NCBI RefSeq assembly: GCF_964340395.1
Contig: NC_135563.1
Span: 12,923,151-12,987,150 of the forward strand
Source of the DNA: Glandiceps talaboti
Taxonomy: Eukaryota; Hemichordata; Enteropneusta; Spengelidae
Reading direction: 5' to 3'
Length of the DNA: 64,000 nt
Shown: positions 1 through 13,700 of the stretch, piece after piece
Position numbering within the stretch: the stretch's first letter is position 1
How the letters are laid out: every line of letters begins with the position of its first letter
Notes under the pieces: generated by a model
Databases searched by the model: none
The model's input: the letters and a program-made list of their open reading frames with translations, nothing else
What the model was told of the DNA's origin: nothing
Position numbers and translations under genes: made by a program

Positions 1-149
1 AAAACTGATGAGATGAGATATCACTCTTTTGGGCATAACTTGCATTTTACCGACCTGATCACTTTCATTTGAAAAATTTTTTACATTGCATATCCTAAGT
101 CCCTATCAAACACCAAGACAATTGGTCTGGCGTTTTTTTTACTTTAAGT

Positions 150-201
150 GATTCACACACAGACACAGACACAGACACAGACACAGACAGACAGACACAC
201 T
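150..201. repeat. CACAGA/CAGA microsatellite
   Basis: Runs of ACACAG and ACAG units just beyond P5CS exon 11, within the downstream intron. Confidence 0.85.
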
Positions 202-325
202 TCCAGGTGCCTACAGCACTACTGATCCTCTTAATTCAGCTGTGCTGAAAAAAATGAAATCTAAAACCCAGATAGAAACTGAAATATATATGTACATACA
301 TGTAATAAAATATTAATAAACTCAC

Positions 326-3300
326 ACTTTCAGCTTTCAGCATATCTAGAATATCCTCAAATAATGCTGTATTTCGATGAGCTTTGTGTATGAGAAGTGT
401 TTCCATGGCGTTACACGCTGCTGGATAATCACACTTTGAATCTCGCACTGAAATAGAATCACAAAGATCAGATGACACATGTAGGCTAATCGTGACAACA
501 TATTTCCTGAATACCAACAACCTCAGCTGACTGATTTTTTCTGTGCACCCTTGTTTGTGGCACGAAGATGGTTTGTCATAAATCAAAGCCATACTGATCT
601 CATGAACATTCTAATAACGCAATATGACACCTTCATCAAGTGCAACTCTTTATGTCAAAGTTTCATTAAAACACGTTATCAGGCAAACAGTACACCCTTT
701 ACTCACTCCATCCCCCACCCTTTCCTAAAACATGCAACCGTCGGTTCACAACTCAAGTTATGCTCTTGTAAAGCAAGTCTTCGTATAACACACATATCCT
801 CTCTCCCTCATATACTTTCTTTCTGTAGATTGATGCGTGATTTTGTTCTTCAGATTTTGACCTACCAGGTAAAGGTTACTGTAAGTACATGTAAACCATA
901 ATAATAATGATATTGCAACAGACATCAAACACCATCTTTACGACATCACATAAAACTTAAATCTCCTCAATTATGGAGACTCTATTTTAACCCTGTAAGC
1001 TTAAGCAAATAACACATTCCCTATTAAATTGATGTATATGTACAATGGTTTTCCTGGTGTCTAAGCTATCTAAGTACCACAATCCTCATGACAATTCAAC
1101 TATGAACTAATACTCACTATTTTCATTACATGAAAATGATGGAAGTCATGGCAACAAAAAGAGCTGAATGTTCTAAGAATCATACAAATGTATGTTAAAG
1201 GGATACAACCTGTAACATTGTGGTCTTTGGTGGTTACTGTTGCTTAATGGGCAGTGTGTAACTTTGTGCTGTTTTGTGGTTATTTTGTTTACAGGGGCAT
1301 TGTCTGTAACTATATGGTCTTTGGTGGTTACTTTTGTTGAAAGAGGTACTGTCTGTAACTTTCAGTAAAAACCAGAGATGAACTGAAAATGCTCCTGTAT
1401 ATCTTTGTTTGATCAATAGATGTAGCAAGATTCATTGAATTAGGTGCAGCCATTGTACATGTATAGCCCCATTCATAAAATCATTAATTATGCAAATTAA
1501 CATTAATTACCACTCCCACCAAAAACTAATCAGCCTTAAGTTACAGCCTGACAATGTCACATAGTAAATTGCAGAACATTTGCTTCAGTACTTTTTGACA
1601 TATCAGTGGAACAAAATTTCTGCACAGACAGACAGACATCGCAACAACATCAGCTCCCATACAGGAGCTAAAAATTATACAAAATTCTATTTCATAAAAG
1701 TTAGTAAATTTAACGCGACAGTTCAATTCTGTAGTATCACATAGTATCAAATTATATCTAAGTACATGTACATTGTATGTATGCTTTCATATATTACCCT
1801 GCTAATTGAGCCTTCAGTTTACTAAGATAGACACAAACTACAACTATTGTTGCAACATGTTGATACAAAAGTGATAAGCTATTGAATGGATGTGTTGGTT
1901 TAACTATAGTTGCAGTATGGAGGTGTCTCTGAAAACTAGTTTACTTAGAGTTTCATGAACTTGTAGTGCTGTTTTGAGACTTCCAATGTTTACGCTATGT
2001 TGATCACAGGATGATTAAAATCACACAACTAAAGAACTGCTTTCATCCACTTGTGTAATCTACCACATTGAAGAACAATAGATTTAGTTTGCGCCTATCT
2101 TACAGTAAACCGAAGGCTGGATTCCCAGTGTCATAATATTACAGCACATATGATACATTTATCTAATAATGTCACAGTACATTGTACATGTAGTATATCT
2201 CTGCTTTCAAATACTGCAATTCTTGGGATATCATGCCGAGTTTCACAGAAATCCAGTCTAAGGCTACAGTATGGACAGTAATGCAGATTTTGCTAATTGG
2301 GTTGCGCTGTCAGACTGAAGACATGGTTGCTTAGCTACATTTTGCCAATGACGTAAACACTGGAGGGAACACACAAATCAACATCGTGATCAGTGAAGAC
2401 TTTCTTGTCCACTGAGTGTTGTTGATTCATTTCTCCATCACGTCTTCAATCTCATTTACATCCCAATTTTCAGGTGAGTAAATTTTACCGAGATAAAATA
2501 AAATCAATCGCCATCTCATCTGAAATGATTTCCTACAATTTCTAGCAGCTATACTTCAATGCAAGCTCCAACACCTCATTTCCTTTTTCCCCTTCACATC
2601 CTTCATGGAAATAGAAGTTAGAACATTACATCAGGCTATACAGCCCTACTACTATTCCATGTCCTACATGTTCTATTGTAGGTAGTGAGAACCTACATGA
2701 ACGTGTTTCCTTCACAGCTCACGACATTTTGACAGTAATTCATTCATTGAGTTTCCCCAAACTGAAATTACTCCTCAATCAATAGTATGTATTGAATAAC
2801 ACTCCACGAACACTCAAAAGCAATGAGTTCTAACAAACCATGAGTCGTACTAAAAAGTGCCTAAAACCTTGATTGTCACATCTAGAGTATGTTGACTCAG
2901 TACTAGTAGAACACTCACATTTCCCATATTTTAGCAATTGTGCAGCAATCCATAATACACATTATCATAGCGGAGTTTGCATATGATGTCAAAACAATAT
3001 CATTATATTGATGTTTTCATTACATTAACACATGTATACTCTCTAGTTATAACATCTTAAATACAGATTTTATGAACCCAGGTTTAACAAAATCAATGAC
3101 CTCAATATCAAATTTTCATGAACTTGGTGAGTAAACACTCCTCAACCATGCACAGCATTTACTTAAAGTGGCACATGCTGAGTTTATAAGCTGTTTATTC
3201 AAGTGAAAATACTTGCAAAAAATTTTGATTAAACTACTCTTATATATTGTTAATGTCGATGCATGTTTTCTGTCACATTACATGTACTCTCTCTGTTCTG

Positions 3301-6300
3301 ACATTGTTAGAACTGTTGATTGCATAGGTTTTCCAGTACATTGTTTGATATGTAGAATAAATCACGTCATCAGATCATTTATAAGTTATATCATAATACC
3401 AGGTTTGAGTTCAGTCAAATTGCAAGTGATGGTTAAGTATACATCAGTAGGTAGAATACTTCGGGTACCAATGTGCAGAAAAAAATTACATCCCCAAAAC
3501 ATATAATCTCAACTTGCACCCAATTAAGGAATTCATGACATAACATTTATACATATACAATTCATATTCTACTAGTGCAGTGTCATCGGCAAGATGTAAA
3601 ATGAAATAGTAGTATCAAAAGCCCCATTGGGAGACTATGGTCCAATGATTGAACTCAGAAGGACTGGAGTGTGTGCAACCTCAATAATCACAAGGACTTA
3701 TTATAGAAATCTATATGAATCCCAAAGCACAACATAAATAATAGAATTAATATCACAAGATGATATATATTTCAACAACTATCTCATCAATACCCAGAAT
3801 ACTTTTATACACTGTAGGCTCTCCAATCCTCTACTTATAAATTTATAAGCTTACTTTTGATAATCTTTGGGGGATCAGTTTAAATATCACAGTGTGGGTG
3901 ATGTTGTGTAATAATCCAAGAATGTATTCTTACCAATCTTAACAGCCATTTGAGGATCAGCTGCTTCATCAACATAAACATGGCAGACTCCCTCGCTGTG
4001 ACCCAATACAGGGATGCCTTTACTCTCTGTTTGGATTTTTCGGACCAAATCACTGGAACCACGGGGAATAACCAAATCTATCAGTCCTTCTAGTTCTAGT
4101 AAATCACTTACTTCTTCTCTAGTTTCAACCTGAAATAAAGGAAAATGTTCATATTTAAAATCTAGAATGCTTGATTTTTTTCTTCTCAGCCAAAAATGCA
4201 GGATTTTGTCATTTCAAGGCATTTTATTATTTTCATTAATTTATGGCAGCTTTAATAATTGTCCTATAATTCAACAGTACAAATTCCGAGCTGGCACATT
4301 TTATGTTCACCTAATATTTCATTTTAGCATATTTCTATAAAACTTGCACTTTTAAAAGTAAGTTTGAAGTGTTCTCCCCAGTGTGACTCTCCGTCTACAT
4401 GTACATTACATTTGTACTGCATACATCCCATAATTGTATTCCAATTTTGTTTTCACAGTCTGTTTACACATGCAAATATCTGCTGATGTCATCAAATACT
4501 GTACATGTACATGTATGGTAATCCTCTTAACTGGTTTTAACCACATGGGGACTGCCACACTTCAAACTTAATTCTAAAAAAAACTATCTAATATCATTTT
4601 CACCTAAAATGCCAGATTTCAATTTTCATTATTTCCGTCATAAATTGCAGATCTGATCAATTTCAACATCAAATGGACAGATTTCATTACTTCTTAAACT
4701 GGAAGAGACTGTTTTATCTCGAATTCACCGTGAAAAGGGCATAGTGATATCATTACAATACTATGTAGACAACAGGTTTTCAACCTGAACATGATAAAAC
4801 ATCTTCATATTTTGATCTGAAGAGAAATGAGATTTCATGATTTCAAACAGAAATGAAAAATAACGAAGTCGGCAAAAAATTGTAATCAAGAATAAGACAA
4901 AAGAAATTCTATGAATAAGATGAATATATTGGAACAAGTTTTATAGAAAGGTTTCAACCCCGGTGTAACTATCCATCTACATGTACACTACATTTGTATT
5001 GCATACATGTGCATCCCATAATTGTATTCCAATTTTGTTTTCACAGTCTGTTCACACATGCAAATATCTGCTGATGTCTACTCAACAAATACTGTACATG
5101 TACATGTATGGTAATCTTCCTAACAGGTTTGAACCACATGGGAACTGCCACGCTTCAAACTTAATTCTAAAAGTGCATTAACTTATATTATATGAAATGT
5201 AACTGTACAACTTTACTCCCTTGTTGTTTATCTTGTTTTATTTGGTATGCTGTGTTTTTTCGAGTGATAAAATGTCCCAGGTGGAAATCAGTTATTGTTG
5301 TTTCCTGACTACCCTGTTTTAAAATAAATTTTCCAACTACTGCTAAACCATACATACTAAGCAGAAGAAATAAATATCAATTTAATTCTTCCATCATATT
5401 ACAATGTACCTAGCAACCATGTGACAAACCTCTTGTACATGTACATGTATATAATAACCTTCTTTTAAAAATCTGATTTTTTTAGCTCTTGAAAGAAGAA
5501 TTCTTTTAAATATCACATCTATAGTCCTCTCAACACAGAATAAGACAAATGAAATGCTATGAATACGATGAATATATTGGAACAAGTGGAAAATTTGCAG
5601 ACTATCATGCTAATGTACATTCACAGCAGTGTATTATTTCCAGGCCACACTAAGTATAAAATCTACTTGAGTTCCAACAACAGTCACAGCGGTACCTTTT
5701 TACATGTGTACAAAATCTCAAAATCAGTTTATCATATTTTCCCTATGTTACCATGGTTCCAAAAAAGTGAGTATAAATCTGCACTGTCGATGTCATGAAC
5801 ACTTGTCCTTTCTGTCTATATGTACAGACATACTATTTATTCTATTAGTATCAAACACACACATTTACATTGGGGTGATCATATTTTTTTTATGTTTCTC
5901 ATTACTTTTTCATATCAACTATAGGTCGGTCAGTCAATTTTTTTTTTTAAATGTAAAAAAAAATTATCTTCATGTTTCTCTGCTTTCTTTGTATTAGATT
6001 CCTGATAACAGACCCTTTCCCAGCTTCTCTACACAATTGGCATTGTTGCTCCTCTAAAATCCTTCCCCCTATTTGAATAACTTCCGTCATGACAAAAATG
6101 CTCTGTTCATGGACAAGCGTCGCTGTTGCTGCCACAACTGTAGATGACGTCAACAGTGCATACACTTGCTTATTCTTGCCAGAGAGGGAGCTGTTCTACA
6201 AAACATTAGGGGGTGGGCAAAAAAGATTTATATTGATGTCGGAGCTGAAAATTAGGGTTGGTCAGGTAATGAAAAACAGGAAAAAACATAGGGTCACACT

Positions 6301-9300
6301 TACAGTAATTCACTTCAGAATCCTATATTCCATTTACTAGAAATATCATCAACCTAACACAGTATGTAACAATTGTAGAATTCAAATGACCAAGGCAGGT
6401 CATTTAATGATGGGTAACAAAAACGAGTACACGCTGATACAGTAAATCATGATTGCTTTCAAAAGAAATGATATGAAAAGAGCTTCAAATGTATGAATGA
6501 GAATTTATTCTATAGAGGGTGCTGTTCACTCTAATTCAGTATTGCTGACAATGATAGACCACAGAAAAGGACATTTTGCCTAGTTAGCGGATGATAGACA
6601 TACAAACTTTAAAGCGTACAAAATTAGAATTAACACATCATACAGAGATGCGGGAAACATTCACATCATTCTGTTGCTATGAGTGTGTTGGGTTGGGGTG
6701 GGGGGGCCAACTTTTGCATCCAATTTGTTCATTATGATTGTGTACTCACTGCAGTCTTGTTTACCAAAGAACTATTTATGTGCATGTAAATTTTTAACAA
6801 CCAATATTTTTCGTAATTTAGCTACTTTGCCATCGTTAGTGATTCTCAGTAATTTGACATGATAAATAAATATATTGTTGATATTTAGTCAACATTCTGC
6901 ATACACTTGCTGTCAAATTTAAATGATTTTGTAAGACCCAATACAGATGTGCATCCTTGAAATGTCCATTCCCAAAATGCTGTTGAAGTCGTTCAAAAAG
7001 ATTTTGCTTGGTTTTTCAGAGATTCATATTGACAAACTAGTCGATGAGTTCACTCAATACTTTAGTGCAATCAGACCATTTCAATGAGTTATCAAAACTT
7101 GGGTTAGTATGTTAATACTGTTGATCTTTTACTCTATTCCTATATTAAAGACAAAAGTATTTCACTTTGTATGTGTGATGGCGCTGTTCATCATATGTGC
7201 TTTTGTTGCGTGACACCAGCCTCATATATGGCATTTATGCTGTTACACAGAGATACAACTTATCACGGTTTTATGTGTGCTTAATATTCTCATTTATAAT
7301 TACTCAAATAATGTATAAGATAACACTAATGTCAGAACCTGGGATCAAATCTCTGGCCTTTAAAGTGGCATGAGCTGAGTTTGTCAGCACATTATTGAAG
7401 TGAAATTATTTAACCAAAACCACATTCTAATATCTTGTTCATGTTGATGTATGTCTTCTACACCATTACGATAGTCTTCTGGCATGGTTAGAACAGCTGA
7501 TTGCTAGTACAGACTTCATGAACATTTTTCGATATGCATAATAATTACATCATCGGATCGTGGATCGTTTACTGGTTATATCACAATACCAGGTTTGATA
7601 TCAGTCAATTGTGAGTGGTGGGCCTATGGTTAAGTGTGCTTCAGTAAGTAAAATACTGCAAGCACCTTTTAAATATGCAGTGCAAACTACATGTACACCA
7701 AACTACGTATAAACTGAGTTTGCACCCTTGTAACATCACAAAGTTGCTTGTCTGAATAATACTTACCAACTGTACTGAGTCTTTAGGGGCATGCATAGAT
7801 AAAGCTTCTTGTACAAGACTATGTAGATAACTATTGCTGTAAGCTGCTTCTTTGCCTCCTTTCAGAAGTAAACCATTACCACTGCTGATAGCCAGGGCAG
7901 CAACCTGAATCGTGCAAGATAAGATGAATTCATACACTACCAACAGAGACCGGAACTACGCAATATCCACATGTATGATAATACCGCCACTTAGAGGGTA
8001 GCTGCAACTATGGAATGTGTCATTCTGATGACCATGTCAACCAGGGCAGATTGAAAGCTCAATGTTATTTACAAGATGAACTGCTTGTGCACTATAACTT
8101 TTTAATTCATTTGATCTATCAGCCTGATGAATATTTTTGGTCATGAATTCTCTGGTTGACAGGTTCATTTGATAATTTTTGATACATGTACAAAAACCTT
8201 ACTATTAAGCGATTGTCCTATATAGAACTGGTGTACAACTTTTGTGTTGACCATACCATGCAAATTGAGTGTAAAACACCATTCCACCCTCCAAATAAAA
8301 ATTCCTAAAGCTCCCCATCACTGTAGTATATTGCACAGAAAAGGAAATTCATACCGTACCTGTGGCAAAGCATCTGGACGAGATTCAAAGATAACTAGCA
8401 AGACACCAATGGGTACTGTGACTTGACAAAGTTGCATACCATCAGCTACCTGGATTCTTTTGAGTACCCTGCCAACATTCTCATGAGATGTGGCAGCTAT
8501 TTGTTTTAAACCTTCAGATAGATTCTTTAGTTTGTTGGGACTGAGTGCCAGACGGGCCAACATCGGACCTGATAAACCACCTACCAAAACAAGAAATTTT
8601 CTGTAATTACTGCACACGTAAAGTTTTGAGACAACCATCTTTCAATGACTGAATAGAGAGCACTTTATCGTTAAACTCTTAGAAGTATCTTCACTTTTTG
8701 GTATTTTAAAGTGGCCATATGGATGAGAATTTGGTATTTATTTTGGATTTTATTTGATAAAACAGCTTCACCATGTTTTTCTACTTGGAAAAATAATGCA
8801 AAAGAACATATACCAAGTCCATGTTCATAACTCAATACATTGCAAAAAGATGCACAAAGTGTAAAAAGTTTGTTATTATACGTACAATAACAAACATTTT
8901 ACACATTGTTTAATATTTTGCCGTTTATTGAGATGTGACCATGGACTTGGCATATGGTTTTTCACATTATTTTTTCAAGTAGAAAAACATGGTGAAGCTG
9001 TTTTATCAAATAAAAATCCAAAATAAATACCAAATTCTCATCCATATGGCCACTTTAATGCCCTTGACCTTAACCTCTGATAGACAATACTACATCATAT
9101 ATGACAACAGCTGTAATGTGATCATTTTACATTCACTGAAAATAGTTAAAATTAATTACACAGTGACTTGTTCATAAGACGTTGATTTTATCTGTAAGTA
9201 TTACTAGTATCGTAACAGGGTGACATCTCGCATGAAAGTTAGCTTCTGATATCTATCATGTTATCTTTAACAAGTAAAGCTAATCAAGGAATTAGCTACT

Positions 9301-10718
9301 CTTATAGTAAGACCTTGGGGATCTGTGCTTTGGTGGTTGTTGAATAAAGCTGAAAGGTAATGAGTCCCTATGTCTTGGCAACCTTCAGTCACTTTTAAAG
9401 TAAGCAGAATAGCCTGTAGGGTCTATCGACAAGATTAGGGATAGGCTGGAAACAAGATGCAACTTCCAACCATTTTTTAACCCAACTCTTTCAACTGATG
9501 CAGCACCAATGCCATTGTTGTATAAGATAGCCGTACCTCTACGTCTTGCTACATCAATATCTTTCCTGTTGGCTTGAATAATTCTATCTTGTCTTTCCAA
9601 TAGCAGATCTGCTAATCGGTTTATGATATCGGCTCTCTGCAAATGAACAAGGAATTTAAATAATTGATGTGTTGGGAGTGACACATGTATCTGTATTGTT
9701 GCAAGTCTACTTCTTTTCTCTAATCAATACTTTGATGATTTTTTATTCTTCAATAGTCAAGTTCGAAAATGTAATTGATTTTTCAAAAATGTTTAGAATT
9801 TTCAAAATGACAGCACTCTCTAGAGATAGAATAAAAATTTTCTTATCATATCTATTATGAAATATATGTAGGGAGGTGAGTATTCATGTTATTTCCCATC
9901 ATGTATCATGCTTCATAATTGTAATCTCACGGTTATAAACAAAAATTTTAATTCATCAATCAGTCTGCCACTAGAGGGCACTATTTATTTACCACAATTA
10001 TCTATATCCCATTCCTTTTACCTGCTCAGCTGTGAGTGCCTGTAGCATGCGTCCACCATCTCTGGCCCTCTCAGCTTGTTGCTCTGTAGACAGTCCTGAT
10101 GGTTTAGCTTCTGTGAAGAATGTCCCAATTTTTCTACCTCGTATAACTTTCTCTATAGTATGATCTAAGGTGGTACCGTTAGCAATGACAACAGATGTAC
10201 CTCTGTCAAGAGCCCACTGTGCTGCTTTGACCTAGGAATAGAAAATCAATCAAACTGGTAACTTTTAGGCCAAAACTTCATTGATAACTGTGTACCTACT
10301 GGAGTACTCTGAGAATATCTTCATGACATTTACAATTCAATTTCAACAAAATGTATTGTTCTAATGTTTTGATATTTTACAGTGTTTATTTCATACTAGT
10401 CTAATGATTATTTGTGAATGTACAAATGTAGCAAGAATGACTATATCAATTTTATGGAATCTTAAACTTTTTATGAGATTGCGCTGTACAGTTTCTTCTC
10501 TTTTTTTAGCCATTACACTGACTGGTCAATAGTAACCCTTGACTGTCAAGAAATACAAGCATTGTCACTTTTATCCAAATGTTCACTAAAACTTGTTTTC
10601 TTAACTCTGGGCATAATGTGGACATGGACATTAGAACAATTACCCACTTATTCCCAAAATACACACCATTACATAAATGCACACATACATACAAAGACAG
10701 AGACTTGTTCATATAGTA

Positions 10719-10762
<44 letters not shown>

Positions 10763-13700
10763 CACACACACACATGGATGCATGCATGCATGCACGCACA
10801 CATACATGTGCCTCACCAAATTTCAACTATTCTCTTGTCTAATTTCATGTACAGGGGTGGTATTTGGATATGAGACAGGACAAGTGAGCTCTAACCTAAA
10901 CATGACCTTTGACCTAAATAACACTGACCTTTGACTCCATACCACCCAATCCAACTCTTGATTTGGTACCAAAGACAATATCAGAGGCATCCCCAGGGTA
11001 AAAAGTGTGCATCAGCTGTGAGCCTTCAGATGATGGTGGACCAGTGAAAATACCATCAACATCAGATAAAATGATAAGAAGATCAGCATCCATCTCCACG
11101 GCAACACGAGCTGCCAAACTGTCATTGTCTTTGACACTTATAACCTAGAGAGAGAAACATGAGATCTTTAGAATAAGTGAATATGCATTAGTAACAAGTG
11201 TATCCCTGTAAATGGACACAAGGTGATAAAACAGCTACACACTTGAATATGTGGATATCCAACTGCTATATATTTTGTGGAGAAAAAAATGAATCTCTGT
11301 AATGTACTTGTATTATTTTTAAATCATCTGTTCAACAGACAAGTTACTTCTGTTCAAAAACAATAACAAGCATACATACAAGTAAATTTGTTTGGTTTTG
11401 GGGGTTTTGTTGTTCTTGTTTTGCTTTATATTGTTTAGTTGGAATTTTGGGGGTTTTTTTGTTTGTCTGTTTGTTTGTTGTTGTTTGTTTGTTTGTTTGT
11501 TTGTTTGTTTGGGGGGGCTCATTGAATGGTGTGCTTAATCATGTATATGTCCTAATTTGGCTTTAAAACACATATTTTACTTTGGACAATATTGTATTCC
11601 TTACACTCTATTCAAAGTAATTAAACATGTGAACCTAGAATTACTATTAGACTTTGTTCAAGCTAAAATATGCATCATGTTTATAAACTTTATCAGTGAA
11701 GTGCAAACTGCAATACACAGACATTTCTGTTCTCTCTTCAAACTTTCTCTTTCATTTAGATCCATGAGGGGGAGCATTTGTTTTGAAAATGCAAGTCAAT
11801 CAATGTCAGTGATATAAAAGACTTTATCTACATATTATAAAATCTTTCCTTCATATGATCTGAAAAGTAATGTTACTTATCTATACAGGGAAATATTACA
11901 AAGTACACAGAAACTGTTATCATACACAATTTTGAACTAGATTGTTTTGACACAGCGCCCTCAACATAATGATGCATTCTACAACCAGGTAATGTTACGA
12001 ATACATGCATTATGATACAAATAGGAATCTACGGATATATCTGAGTACAAATTATGTATGTATATACCCACCTCCACCAGAATACAATGGGTGATGTGAA
12101 GCCATTACATGATTCTCACTGATTGGTAAACATACATGTAACTATACTGTATTGTTATAGTCAGTAACAGTAGTCATGACAACTGTTAAACCAATCACAG
12201 TGAACCTTATAAATGCTTCACATCTTACTGAATGCAGCCAGTACAATACAGTGCAGTGCATGAATTTGTTAAATATTGATAAATAAGTAAAGCAAACTGG
12301 CCAGCTAAGGAAAAATGTTTTTAAATAAGAAGAAAGCAGTGCAAGTTACGCAAGAAATGTCCAGTCAATGAGCAAAGCCAGCAAGTGATGAATGTGAAAG
12401 TAGTATTAAGTAAACAAGCAAAAAAATGTGAGAAATAAGTTGATAGCTAGTTGTGTATTTACTGGCCAGATAATGTGTGAATGGTTTACTTTTAGAATAC
12501 AAATCTACACCTTTCAATATCATCCTAGCTACATATCCCTTAGCTTGTAAGGTGTGTTGTAACAGGGTACCCTCACATATCGGTCAACTCCTTTATCTAC
12601 AATCTTTCGTGCCATGGAAAAATTTATGGAGACTACATTAAAGTTTAAGAAACTTTGCATGGTGTCAAAGACTTCACATATACATATGAATGCATTATAA
12701 TTTACAACAAATATGTGCATCAGACTAATAACATTATATTGAATAACATTGTATGGATACCAATACTGCAGTTTTTTCCTATAAGTTATATGAAATAGTA
12801 CCTGTGTTGGCACTGGCAAATCAATTGGACAATAATGTTAAATTTTTTGGGACAATACGCATGTATTATGGAATTATATCATCTAATATCTCAGAAAGAC
12901 TACGGACATAGAGAATTGGTCAAATTCTACATTTTGTATCTATCTGATTTGAAACCATCTTTTTTTTAAATCAGTCGTTCTCAAATGTTTGCCAATTTTT
13001 TATTTATAACTTATCTGCACACTTTTAAAATTCATTTTATCAGTGATAAATTTTGACGTTGACATTTGACCCCAAACTACAAACCTTAAAGCCATATTAT
13101 ATGTACCTTTAGGCTAGCTTTACTGTATTTCTTTATTGTAAGATAGCATACAACTTACAAGCTTATCAACCTTAAGATAATAATTTCTTGTTTGAGACTT
13201 TAACATCTGAAAATCAGAATATTTACAAAAAAATTAAGAGAACAGAACTGATATCAGGGCAAATTGTGTACATAGGGATACCATTGGAGATTTTGTGACC
13301 AGAAAATGGTATTTTTTCGAAGAATTAAAAGTCTGTTGGTTTGTTTGGTGGGTCAGTTATGTTCTGGCCAGATAAACTTATGGTCTTGCAATTCAGGCTT
13401 TGACTTTTTGATAAGGTAAGCAGAATGGAATGAAGGTACAAGTGAATGATAAAGAGAGATGAATTTCTTTAAGTTTCATTCCTTACAATAAAGGAAGATG
13501 GAGCATCCCAAAGCAAGATGAGAGAAGATACAGATGTGAGAATTTCATGGACTTTGGGATTGAGTTAAAAATTGGAAAATGCACACCAACTTTTTCGGGA
13601 GAATGTGCCTTTGGTTCTTCTGGCTCTGGTGTGTATTCAGTGTCTAGACCCTCATAGGCCAACAACTGCAGAAATGAAAGGCAAAACAAAAACAAAACAA

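Larger units (their letters stand above)
4130..7766 (-). other. P5CS intron 9
   Basis: A 3.6-kb intron holding the local duplication and dispersed repeat copy B. Open frames at 5947-6340 on both strands show no motif and no phase-compatible splice sites, so I treat the remainder as non-coding. Confidence 0.6.
326..10231 (-). other. ALDH18A1: P5CS gamma-glutamyl phosphate reductase half (exons 6-11, incomplete)
   Basis: Exon 6 carries the linker after the kinase ([22 protein letters not shown]) and the start of the aldehyde-dehydrogenase-like reductase. Exons 7 and 8 split a glycine codon (phase 1). Exon 8 contains [20 protein letters not shown], exon 9 the NADPH-region [12 protein letters not shown], exon 10 IPRGSSDLV and [14 protein letters not shown], and exon 11 the [10 protein letters not shown] segment with the likely catalytic cysteine. 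Exon 11 ends AES before a gtgagt donor at 325-320. Human P5CS continues with VKIHAGP at this point, so the next exon should lie outside the window. Confidence 0.9.

Noticed and set aside
5947-6340. Overlapping open frames on both strands in P5CS intron 9
   Set aside because: No family resemblance, and no splice sites that would join them to P5CS in phase.
10506-10934. His-Thr and Cys-Val repeat frames
   Set aside because: Translation of the CA microsatellite in a P5CS intron.
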